From contig CALBVY010000016.1 in NCBI GenBank assembly GCA_937969495.1, forward strand, positions 1-60,550: a stretch of DNA of 60,550 nt, written 5' to 3'. The stretch is from an uncultured Verrucomicrobiales bacterium. Its GTDB lineage: Bacteria > Verrucomicrobiota > Verrucomicrobiia > Verrucomicrobiales > Akkermansiaceae. Shown piece after piece: positions 9,953-18,075 of the stretch (position 1 is its first letter; each line of letters begins with the position of its first letter). Under the pieces are notes generated by a model. It did no database searches and was not told where the DNA came from. It saw only the letters and a program-made list of their open reading frames with translations. The translations under genes were made by a program, and so were the position numbers.

Positions 9953-11335
9953 ATGCCGAATCCACAGCAAGCTCTCCGAGAACTACCTTCTATAGAACTT
10001 CTTGTCAAAGCGCTCGCAGAGCTCTGCCCTCTACCACGTGCGCTTATCACCTCCTTTGTTCAGCGAGAAATCACCCGACACAGGAAGGAAATCCTTGCCG
10101 GAGCATCACTCAACAGGGAAGAGATAGAAAAAGACATTACCGAGCGACTAACAAACTTCTCTACTAGCAGACTTCAGCCCGTGATTAATGCCACGGGGGT
10201 GATCATTCATACCAATTTAGGAAGATCTCCACTCGGTGCAGTAGCAGCACAAAAACTTACCGAAATTGCTACTGGATACTGCAACCTAGAATTTAACCTT
10301 CCTGATGGGAATCGGGGTAAACGCGCGGGATACCTTGAGACAGCTCTTGCCTCGCTACTGGGAGCTGAAGCTGCCACCTCCGTGAACAACTGTGCCGCAG
10401 CCTTAGTGCTCACACTCCGCCATCTGTGTATCGATGGAAAAAATGAAGTGATCGTCTCGCGTAGCGAACTTGTAGAAATAGGAGGAGGCTTTCGCATTCC
10501 CGAGATTTTAGAAACTTCTGGAGCCAAATTAGTAGAAGTAGGTGCCACAAATAAAACCCACCTTAATGACTACGCCAAAGCAATCACCCCACAGACTGCC
10601 ATGATTCTGAAAGTACATCGGTCTAACTTTTACATAGGAGGCTTTACCGATGAACCTGAGGTCATAGAACTTGCCGAGCTTGCTCACTCTCACGGGCTGC
10701 CACTGGTAGAAGATATCGGATCTGGGGCCATGATGGATACCGATACCTTGGCTCCCATTGACCACGAGCCTACACCCCAGGAAGCTTTGAAAAATGGCAT
10801 CGATCTCATCTGTTTCTCTGGAGACAAACTCTTAGGAGGGCCACAATCTGGAATCATCGCTGGCAAAGCAGAGCTTATCGCCGGTATTAAACAGGAGCCC
10901 TTCTTCCGCGCGGTGCGTTGTGACAAACTCATCCTCACCGTTTTACAAGAGTGTATTGATACCTACCTCGCTACAAAATCCGAGCCTGATATTGGCCATG
11001 TTCCTGCACTCCAGTTTATTGCTGAAAAGGTGCAAAATCTGCGAAAACGTGCAGAAAACATCATCTCTCAACTACCGGAACACCTTCAATCACGTTGTGC
11101 AATCACAGACAGCACTGCGCGAACTGGTGGTGGAACCATGCCAAAATCTGAAATCCCATCGATCGCTATATCTATCACTCCTGAGAAAACCTCCGTCAAT
11201 CAAATGGCAAAGAGACTAAGAACGGGAACACCCGCTGCAGTGGGTACTGTTGAGGGAGGCAGGCTCCATCTGGATTTGCGTACCGTCTTCCCCCACCAAG
11301 ATCTAGCCTTGGTTCAGAGTCTCAGCCAAGTTTAA
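9953..11335 (+). CDS. selA: L-seryl-tRNA(Sec) selenium transferase
   Basis: SelA is a PLP enzyme that converts Ser-tRNA(Sec) to Sec-tRNA(Sec) using selenophosphate. The 460 residues match the usual length. Motifs include VINATGVIIHTNLGRSPL at residues 77-94, EIGGGFRIPEILE, GATNKTHLNDY and the PLP-lysine segment FSGDKLLGGPQSG (Lys292). Its presence implies that the organism makes selenoproteins, but selB, selC and selD are not in this window and I found no in-frame TGA candidate nearby. It is transcribed divergently from gcvT. A 9-bp inverted repeat overlaps its stop codon. Confidence 0.95.
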   Translation: MPNPQQALRELPSIELLVKALAELCPLPRALITSFVQREITRHRKEILAGASLNREEIEKDITERLTNFSTSRLQPVINATGVIIHTNLGRSPLGAVAAQKLTEIATGYCNLEFNLPDGNRGKRAGYLETALASLLGAEAATSVNNCAAALVLTLRHLCIDGKNEVIVSRSELVEIGGGFRIPEILETSGAKLVEVGATNKTHLNDYAKAITPQTAMILKVHRSNFYIGGFTDEPEVIELAELAHSHGLPLVEDIGSGAMMDTDTLAPIDHEPTPQEALKNGIDLICFSGDKLLGGPQSGIIAGKAELIAGIKQEPFFRAVRCDKLILTVLQECIDTYLATKSEPDIGHVPALQFIAEKVQNLRKRAENIISQLPEHLQSRCAITDSTARTGGGTMPKSEIPSIAISITPEKTSVNQMAKRLRTGTPAAVGTVEGGRLHLDLRTVFPHQDLALVQSLSQV

Positions 11336-11368
11336 CCGCCATGACGATCAACCTTGATAAAACTTGGC
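11325..11368. other. Inverted repeat between convergent selA and TPR gene
   Basis: GCCAAGTTT (11325-11333) overlaps the selA stop and is perfectly complementary to AAACTTGGC (11360-11368), with 26 bases between. There is no T-tract on either side, so this is not a classical terminator. It could be a weak end structure shared by the two converging genes. Confidence 0.35.
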
Positions 11369-11376
11369 CGGCCTGA

Positions 11377-12330
11377 CTACTTATCCTCAGCAGTTTTTTG
11401 ATCGGCTAGAGGATCGCTATATTTCATAAATACTTGAAAATCATCACTGAGAGCTTTGACCTTCGTAAATCCGGATTTATCATAGAACTTTGCTAGAGCG
11501 CTGGCCTCAAGGAGACGCTGGTAGCCTGGGCTCTGCTTATTTTCGTCCTCAGTTTCCCAAAGTTTCATCGCGAGTTCCACCTCTGAATCCTCTGCGTATA
11601 TTTGCAACGCATTGGTAGCTGCTGCCACAACAAGCTCAACTGACGCGGCAAAGTCAGCACTAAGCACTGTGTTGTATGCGTTTAATGCTTTGGAAAGTAG
11701 CTTAGGGTCTTTTTTTGCAAGCTGCTCGTAAGCCATGCCGTGACAGTAGGCTATCTGCGCACGCTGACTATTCGTCACCTTACGCTCGCGCCACTCCGTG
11801 GCGAGCAGGTTAAGACGATCCCAGTCCTTAAGGCGAAAAGCTTCCCAAAAAACATTAACTTCAAGCTGCTGCAAATGTCCCTGACGCGTCAGCCCATCTT
11901 TGCGGAATTTCTCCATACCGCTACTCAGAGCCTCGAGATCAAACAACCGCCGACTACACTCCAGAGCATAGAATCCCGCAAGTGTGCTATAATTATTAGG
12001 CATCTCGACTAATCTTTTAAAAGTATTCTCACATTCAAGAAACTTCACCTTTGCTTCGGCATACTTACGTCCTTTATAAAGAGCCATCGCTGACTCGAAG
12101 ATCGGCACCTTATAAAAATAAACAGACGCGATATCATCTGGACCTTTACGGATCCCTTTGAGTGCTTTGGCATCAAGTTTATAAGTGACGTAGCCACGCT
12201 TATAACTAAAAATGATGACCTCATCATGTGATCCATCCTTGAAGTAGAGGCGCGCCTTAGCATCAGCAGCTAAAGCCAGCTGACTAAACATCATGAAGAT
12301 AAGTGAGGTAATGAGAAAACGTGTTTTCAT
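11377..12330 (-). CDS. Exported TPR-like helical protein
   Basis: I do not recognise a named family. The 317-residue protein starts with a signal peptide (MKTRFLITSLIFMMFSQLAL, cleavage likely after ALAADA). A short beta-rich stretch (ARLYFKDGSHDEVIIFSYKR, residues about 26-45) comes next, resembling small domains that precede TPRs in this operon type. The rest is alpha-helical with repeated aromatic/alanine patterns (AMALYKGRKYAEAKVKF, CHGMAYEQLAKKDPKLLSKA), typical of tetratricopeptide repeats. It is the last gene of the exbB-exbD-exbD-TPR run, 62 bases after the large TPR gene, so it probably works with that envelope machine in the periplasm. Confidence 0.7.
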   Translation of the reverse strand: MKTRFLITSLIFMMFSQLALAADAKARLYFKDGSHDEVIIFSYKRGYVTYKLDAKALKGIRKGPDDIASVYFYKVPIFESAMALYKGRKYAEAKVKFLECENTFKRLVEMPNNYSTLAGFYALECSRRLFDLEALSSGMEKFRKDGLTRQGHLQQLEVNVFWEAFRLKDWDRLNLLATEWRERKVTNSQRAQIAYCHGMAYEQLAKKDPKLLSKALNAYNTVLSADFAASVELVVAAATNALQIYAEDSEVELAMKLWETEDENKQSPGYQRLLEASALAKFYDKSGFTKVKALSDDFQVFMKYSDPLADQKTAEDK

Positions 12331-12392
12331 AACTTTGTATTGGTTTGAGCGTATTGGGTAAATAGTTGATGAAGGAAACTTCCTGTTCTGGC

Positions 12393-15300
12393 TTATTGAT
12401 TACGTTCTTTCTCGATTTCTGCCATTGTTTTGACTTGGCCAGATGTCTCGTATTCTTTTACCAAGCTGGCCACATCATCCCATATTTTGATCTCTGCCTC
12501 CGTTATCTTTTTATTTGTCTCACGGATTCGTTGAGTAGAGCGGATGTATTTACTACCAATCTCTTCATAGGCAGTCTGTCGGTCACTTTTCTTAAGAATG
12601 ATTGCCTTATCCCCCTGCCCTACTTGAGCTCCAGGCTCAAGATTACGATCCCACATGATTTCCATCACGCGCTTAACAGATGGCGCTGAAATTGAAATGT
12701 ATCCTGTATACCGAGCATACACCGCGCCATAATTAGCTAAGGCATCTTCGGTCATATTACGTTCATCATAGGACTTAGCAAAAAGATAACTCACCTCAGC
12801 TACTTTCCTTGAATGTTTCTCATCCAGATACTGGCGTGCTCTTTTGTTCACTGCTGCCCAGTCTTCTAATTTATCGTTAATTTCAACCATGCGATAGAGA
12901 GCCTTCTCTTGAGATGCTGGATCATCCTTCGCTGCTGAATGCACGCGCTCGAGACTCGTCAAGGCCTTGCGATTATCGGATTCTGCATCAGACCCGCCCA
13001 TAACATCTGCAATACCTAGCAGGGCTTTAAATTCCATACTGCCCTTATTTGAACGAGTGAGCAGCTCTTCATAATAAGGTAATGATTGCTTAGGCGCAGA
13101 AGTTTTTTCACGGAGGTAGTCTCCCACACGGATCAGCACAAAGTTGGTAAGCTCCTTAGGCTGGAACTGACTCTTAAGATCATTGAATAGCACCTTGATG
13201 TCCGCTTCATAGCGCACCGCCAGATCATCCTCTTTATTTTTTACCGCTGTCTGAAGCTGCTCCTCAAAGACTCCAATGAGTGCGATACGTAGGAGTGCTA
13301 GTGTGCGTTTATCATCAAAGTTAATACCTGGGAAATTATAATATTTTTCCTTTAGTTTAGCAGGAGTATTCCCCTCGATTTTAAGAAAAGCATCTGAATA
13401 AGCATTCACACACTCCTCTAGGAATGCTTGATTTTTCTTACCTGCCAACTCGGTAATCATCATCTGTAGATTTTCCAGCCCCTCGGCTTCACGGCCTACT
13501 TTGCGCATAGGAGGCATACCATAAACCACAACCTGAGGTTTGTAGGGAGAGTCCGTATATTCTTTCATAAATTTATCATAGTAAGGGATAGCCTCCTTGA
13601 TCCGAGGGTTAGCTTGTTTCCCACTCTTCTCTGCACCCAGCATACCAATGATGTAGCTGAGTGACTCACCTGCTATGATTCTGTTTTCACGCTTTTCTGC
13701 TATTTGGAGTGCTCTCAGGTAGTATTTCTCAGCATCTTCTAACTTATTGGTGCTTTCGAAAACATTCCCCTTCATATTACAGGCCATATCGATGATCATG
13801 GTGTCAGAAAAATCATCCTCCAAGCGATTGAGGATCACCAACGCCGGATCGTATTCACTGTTGGAGAAGTGGCAGTTGGCACGATCATACAAAGCATTGG
13901 GTAAATAAATATTTTTACTTGGCTCTGGATACTTTGCGAGAAATGCATCGAGCAATTGAGCTGCCTTATCCCAGTATTGAAGTCTAGTGAGATTAGAGGC
14001 CTGAAAGTACTCAGAGTGCATGATAAATTTACTCTTAGGATATTCCTCTACGTGTTGCTTTAAATAAGGCTGCGCTTTTTCAAAGTCACCTAAGTAAAAA
14101 TGACTACCACCAAGAACAAACAAACAAATATCGTGCTGTTCAGTACCCTTCTGAACTTTATCGATCTGTGTCTCCGCTACCTCAAGACTCTTTTCATATT
14201 TACCACCAAAGAAAAGGCTGGAAAGCATGAGACGGCGCACATTCTCAACATTATCACTCTCAGGGAAGTCTTTTAGGAAAATACTCCCGTAATGCTCAGT
14301 GGTCATCACCTCGCCGATGACGGAAGAAACACGCACAAGATTAAAAAGGTTAACCTCACGTTTTTTACTCTTATTGTAGTAGAGCTCAAGCTGCTCAAGA
14401 CAACCGTAAACACCACGATGGTTACCAACTTTATCGTGTAAATACGTCATTGCGGTGAGAACTTTCACCTCAGCTGGATCACCCGTACGCTGTTTATCGC
14501 GTAGTTTTTCCATACCTTTCTGTAAGCGGCTTAGTTGAATCGTTGTGTGCCCATCCTTAATACCGGCTCTACCTGCTAGCTGATCAATGCGTACTTTGAT
14601 ATCATGAATGGCCTCTTGAGTGCCAGGAATCAGGGTGTAGAGATTACATGCTGCAGTAAACATATCTGCCTCAAGGGCATTCCCTGCCAACTGAAGAAAC
14701 ATTGGGGTAAATTCATGCATCTGATAGGGAGCAAGGGTAATATCAGCACGATTTTTACTAAGAAAATCCACCATCGCGCTTTCATTCTTCTCAGCGATGA
14801 CAGCCTTGGAAAGAGCGAGAAAAGCGGCAACGATACCAGCGTCCTGAGTTCTCATCTCTGCTTTATTTTTAATCGCTGTCTCAAAATGCTCTATGCCCTT
14901 TGGAATATTGGGCTCTTCCATCAGGAAATAACAGAGTGCCATATTGATGTTAAAACCTCCTGGTGATGGAAGGATTTTATCACGGCGCTCGCGCTCTTTA
15001 AGAAACTTCGTATAAAGATTAATGGCCTCTTTATATTTCTTCATACCCATGTTCGCCTCCCCCCAACGCTGTAGTGATGCTTTGTGAGCCGTGTTGATCG
15101 TTTCTTCCATCCCCTTCGCTCCAGTGGGATATTTTGTATAACAAATTTCGAAAGACTTTGCTGCTTTCTCAAACCATGCGATAGACGCATCTTTTTTATT
15201 CACCCGTTTATCCATGTTAGCGAGCTTGAGCTCACAGAGGCCTTTTCGATAAAAAATTGTCCCAAATTTAGGCCCATACAAGGAGGCAGCGTTGTTCTCA

Positions 15301-15488
15301 AAATTTGTCACTACCTGTTCAAGAATCTGATGACATTTTAAATACTCACCATCTTGCCAAGCCTGGTTAGACCGAGACATCAGGCTATTAATATCCTGTG
15401 CCTTCGCTGCACTCAGCATGGAAATCCATACTAATGAGCAAAGCAACAGAAAACGGCTGAAAGAACTTTTCTTGAACATCGTATTCAT
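12393..15488 (-). CDS. Large exported tetratricopeptide-repeat protein
   Basis: This 1031-residue protein has a signal peptide ending near AAKAQD and then an almost purely helical body. TPR-like units are frequent (for example AGNALEADMFTAACNLY, GGSHFYLGDFEKAQPYLKQH, NMKGNVFESTNKLEDAEKYY, YEELLTRSNKGSMEFKALLG). It lies downstream of exbB and two exbD genes on the same strand, so it is likely the periplasmic scaffold of that proton-motive-force-driven complex. TPR proteins in this position are common in Verrucomicrobiota and Planctomycetota, but their function is unknown. The 240-base gap before it may contain its own promoter. Confidence 0.75.
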   Translation of the reverse strand: MNTMFKKSSFSRFLLLCSLVWISMLSAAKAQDINSLMSRSNQAWQDGEYLKCHQILEQVVTNFENNAASLYGPKFGTIFYRKGLCELKLANMDKRVNKKDASIAWFEKAAKSFEICYTKYPTGAKGMEETINTAHKASLQRWGEANMGMKKYKEAINLYTKFLKERERRDKILPSPGGFNINMALCYFLMEEPNIPKGIEHFETAIKNKAEMRTQDAGIVAAFLALSKAVIAEKNESAMVDFLSKNRADITLAPYQMHEFTPMFLQLAGNALEADMFTAACNLYTLIPGTQEAIHDIKVRIDQLAGRAGIKDGHTTIQLSRLQKGMEKLRDKQRTGDPAEVKVLTAMTYLHDKVGNHRGVYGCLEQLELYYNKSKKREVNLFNLVRVSSVIGEVMTTEHYGSIFLKDFPESDNVENVRRLMLSSLFFGGKYEKSLEVAETQIDKVQKGTEQHDICLFVLGGSHFYLGDFEKAQPYLKQHVEEYPKSKFIMHSEYFQASNLTRLQYWDKAAQLLDAFLAKYPEPSKNIYLPNALYDRANCHFSNSEYDPALVILNRLEDDFSDTMIIDMACNMKGNVFESTNKLEDAEKYYLRALQIAEKRENRIIAGESLSYIIGMLGAEKSGKQANPRIKEAIPYYDKFMKEYTDSPYKPQVVVYGMPPMRKVGREAEGLENLQMMITELAGKKNQAFLEECVNAYSDAFLKIEGNTPAKLKEKYYNFPGINFDDKRTLALLRIALIGVFEEQLQTAVKNKEDDLAVRYEADIKVLFNDLKSQFQPKELTNFVLIRVGDYLREKTSAPKQSLPYYEELLTRSNKGSMEFKALLGIADVMGGSDAESDNRKALTSLERVHSAAKDDPASQEKALYRMVEINDKLEDWAAVNKRARQYLDEKHSRKVAEVSYLFAKSYDERNMTEDALANYGAVYARYTGYISISAPSVKRVMEIMWDRNLEPGAQVGQGDKAIILKKSDRQTAYEEIGSKYIRSTQRIRETNKKITEAEIKIWDDVASLVKEYETSGQVKTMAEIEKERNQ

Positions 15489-15728
15489 AGGGTTGATTCG
15501 TAGTGTTATTTTAATTTTAGGAAATTATGTCGGACTCATCCAAATTCCAATTATGTTGATTTTTTCAATTTAGCCTTAGTAAACGATTCTTCCTTTAAAG
15601 TGCGTCATAACTAATGGCATGAGCCACAATCGTTATGTTTTAGAACGTCAGGCCTTGGTGTTTGATTAGATTTAAATAAGAAAAAATCGCTTCGTAAGCT
15701 GAAAATATGCGTAAAGATATTTATCCAA

Positions 15729-16196
15729 TTAGGGTCTATCTACTAAGTCAGTGAATGTCACACTCTTCACTTCGGCACTGGCGAGGCAGTTCAGCACATC
15801 CACCACTCGTTGTTGAAGGGCTTCAGGATCTGCCCATATCTGGACGACTGGTTGGGTGCCCCCAGCTCTGGCAGCTGCGGCATAAGAATCAAGACGCTCT
15901 TCGAGGAGTGGAAGGGTCCGCTGATTAACATCAGAATCTAAAGGTTCCTGAGAAGGACCTGCGTTGATATAAATTGAACCACTCTTATCTACCTTGATAA
16001 ACATCGGGGCAAGAACTGGAGGAGTATCAGATGGTGCTGCGGCAGGCAGCTGAAGACTAAGATCCTGCTCACGAGGCTGAATAGTAGTGGTAACGAGGAA
16101 GTAAATCAAAAGAAGGAAACAGACATCAATCAGTGATGAAATGTCTAATCCTGGTTCATCATCCTCATGTGTGTCAGATTTTTTTTTGCGAGCCAT
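15729..16196 (-). CDS. ExbD/TolR-family biopolymer transport protein (second copy)
   Basis: ExbD-type proteins have one membrane helix and a periplasmic domain; with ExbB they convert the proton gradient into force on an envelope partner. Here the 155-residue protein has a charged N-terminus, then LDISSLIDVCFLLLIYFLVT, in which the aspartate of SLIDV is the expected proton-carrying residue. A proline-rich linker and a periplasmic domain follow. It differs from the first ExbD by a longer Pro/Ala linker. It lies 40 bases after exbD copy one. The two copies probably form a heteromeric ExbD unit. Confidence 0.9.
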   Translation of the reverse strand: MARKKKSDTHEDDEPGLDISSLIDVCFLLLIYFLVTTTIQPREQDLSLQLPAAAPSDTPPVLAPMFIKVDKSGSIYINAGPSQEPLDSDVNQRTLPLLEERLDSYAAAARAGGTQPVVQIWADPEALQQRVVDVLNCLASAEVKSVTFTDLVDRP

Positions 16197-16236
16197 GGTA
16201 AATAAGTATTTATGTAGTTATATAAAGCGGATGAAA

Positions 16237-16692
16237 TTAGTTTTTCTCGAATCCGTAAACAGAGAAAACAACATTATCGACTCCTGCATTAGCGGCGGCA
16301 CGGATGACGGTGCGAACATATTTAAATGATACACCCTGATCACCGCGAAGGTGGATGATAGGCTTATGACCTTTACCATCTTCGATCAGCTTTTTTTCCT
16401 TTACGTAATCTTCGATCGCTTTTGCATCATCGAAAGTTATTTTGGTGTTCTCGGCACGAAACGTTCCATCTTCGCGCACATTAATCACGATACGTCCGTG
16501 ACCATCTTTTGCCTTCACGGACTTGTTGGCCACAGGAGGCTCTACATTGGGATCCTGCTTCACCACAACAACGGTGGAAGCAACAATGAAGAAAATGAGC
16601 AGAAGGAAAACCATATCAATCATCGGTGACATATCCACCTGCAATTCATCGTCTTTAGGGGCTCCTGCACTACGTAATTTATTAGATGCCAT
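16237..16692 (-). CDS. ExbD/TolR-family biopolymer transport protein (first copy)
   Basis: This is a 151-residue ExbD-type protein. The single membrane segment VDMSPMIDMVFLLLIFFIVA carries the conserved aspartate (PMIDM). The periplasmic part has HGRIVINVREDGTF and ends with VIRAAANAGVDNVVFSVY, both usual for ExbD/TolR. A ribosome-binding site (AAGGA) lies about ten bases before the ATG, one of the few clear ones in this window. It follows exbB after a 159-base gap that contains a hairpin. Confidence 0.92.
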   Translation of the reverse strand: MASNKLRSAGAPKDDELQVDMSPMIDMVFLLLIFFIVASTVVVVKQDPNVEPPVANKSVKAKDGHGRIVINVREDGTFRAENTKITFDDAKAIEDYVKEKKLIEDGKGHKPIIHLRGDQGVSFKYVRTVIRAAANAGVDNVVFSVYGFEKN

Positions 16693-16820
16693 AATTTAAA
16701 TTCCTTTCCGTTATATTGGTTTCCTCCCTGCGTTACTGTTTCATAAACACTGAAAAAGCACTAGCTGGAGATACATTGCCCAGCACGTATCACACCAAGG
16801 TTACACGTGAGAGAGCAAGA

Positions 16821-16843
16821 AGGGGGCAGGGTTTCCACCCCCT
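16821..16843 (-). other. Hairpin after exbB
   Basis: AGGGGG and CCCCCT (6-bp stem, 11-base loop) lie eight bases beyond the exbB stop. There is no T-tract in the direction of transcription, so full termination is unlikely. It may stabilise the exbB message or partly attenuate read-through into exbD. Confidence 0.3.
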
Positions 16844-16851
16844 CTGTTTTA

Positions 16852-17625
16852 TTAAACGGCTACTCCCTCAGGAATCTTAGCCAAATGTGCATCACCATTA
16901 ACAGTCTGAATAGAGGCGTTAAGCAGCTCTTCCGCTGAATGGTGACAATCAGCAACAAGGTTATTGAGTTTATTTTTGAAGAAGAAATAAGCAGTCAGTG
17001 AAGGAATGGCAGTCACTAGCCCCCAGAGAGTAGTCAAGAGAGCAACAGAAATATCACCCGCAAGTGAGGCAGGATCCGCAGAACCATCGCCACTAGCCAA
17101 TGTGCCAAACGCACCCACCATACCCAGAACAGTTCCAAACAGTCCTAGCATGGGGGCTGCTTGAGCAATGAGTGAAATGTAATTCACCAAAGTCATGCTC
17201 TTACGGTTTTCATTGATGGTAAAGTCAGCAATGGCATCTTCAACGTAGTCACGGCCTAGATCTTCAGGACGACGCGCATCCACATTAGGAAGAGCATAAG
17301 CCATCATACGACCAAGGTAGCTGGGGTGAGATGCACCCAGCTCAATAGCAGAACGCACGCGGCAGTTAAGCATGTGATCCATAAGACCTGCCTTCAGATC
17401 ATCTGGAGAAAACTTTGTCTTTGTTAGATTCATAAAGTTGAATACACAGAGTGCAATCAAAGCCAAGATAAGTAGGCCAATCAAGATCATAGGCCAACCA
17501 CCAGCAATCACGTAACGCTGAAGGAGGCTATCTCCATCTGCGGCGAAAAGAGAAGATGAGGAAAGAAGAACGGCAGAAGCGGTAAGGGCTGCGGTTTTGA
17601 GTGGACGATAGGATGTTGTATTCAT
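16852..17625 (-). CDS. ExbB/TolQ/MotA-family proton channel protein
   Basis: ExbB-type proteins form the pentameric membrane ring of a proton-motive-force-driven motor. The 257-residue protein has a cleavable-looking N-terminal signal (ending SSSLFAADGD), then a membrane helix (GGWPMILIGLLILALIALC), a cytoplasmic region, and two further helices containing AAPMLGLFGTVLGMVGAF and the GDISVALLTTLWGLVTAIPS motif diagnostic of the family. An added signal peptide is common in Verrucomicrobiota and Planctomycetota homologues. It heads a five-gene run with two exbD genes and two exported TPR proteins. Confidence 0.93.
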   Translation of the reverse strand: MNTTSYRPLKTAALTASAVLLSSSSLFAADGDSLLQRYVIAGGWPMILIGLLILALIALCVFNFMNLTKTKFSPDDLKAGLMDHMLNCRVRSAIELGASHPSYLGRMMAYALPNVDARRPEDLGRDYVEDAIADFTINENRKSMTLVNYISLIAQAAPMLGLFGTVLGMVGAFGTLASGDGSADPASLAGDISVALLTTLWGLVTAIPSLTAYFFFKNKLNNLVADCHHSAEELLNASIQTVNGDAHLAKIPEGVAV

Positions 17626-17855
17626 TCTAGTGTTTTATAGTGATATTCGTAGGTATTTACAATAGAACGCTCATTGCGCTTAATTGTTTAGGTCATTCTG
17701 CGAATCCATTCCGTAGAGTAAAGAATGAAATTTCTAAATTAGAGATTTAGGCGTGAGATCCAACTCACTGCTTGACTCATCTCTACTGTAAAAGTAAGGA
17801 ACACCTGCTCTGCATTCACTATCTACTTAGGTAACGAATAAGCAGCTTACTAATT

Positions 17856-17930
17856 GGGTTCATAGTACAATGGATAGTATAGCGGCCTCCGAAGCCGTAG
17901 ATCCAGGTTCGACTCCTGGTGGACCTACCA
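17856..17930 (+). tRNA. tRNA-Arg (CCG anticodon)
   Basis: The 75-base sequence folds into a full cloverleaf. The acceptor stem pairs GGGTTCA with TGGACCT (first pair G-U). The anticodon stem GCGGC/GCCGT encloses the loop CTCCGAA, which gives anticodon CCG at 17889-17891 for Arg CGG codons. The T arm is CCAGG-TTCGACT-CCTGG. The 3' CCA is encoded. A TTGACT box at 17772-17777 may belong to its promoter, but no good -10 box fits. No integrated element or repeated 3' end was seen next to it. Confidence 0.93.
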
Positions 17931-18075
17931 TATTAGTTAAGAGTTATTAATGATTCTACAAACTCGCCCTATCAGCACTTCTAACTTTTATTTGAGATAG
18001 ATCAGAAACAGCCCCTAAACCCCAGAGCGTTTTTAAATCTTTCATGGGCAGCCATGGCTACTCGAAAAACTCCGG

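Noticed and set aside
17856-18075. Integration site at the tRNA-Arg 3' end
   Set aside because: No repeated tRNA end, integrase or foreign block follows; the next gene is housekeeping rsmA.
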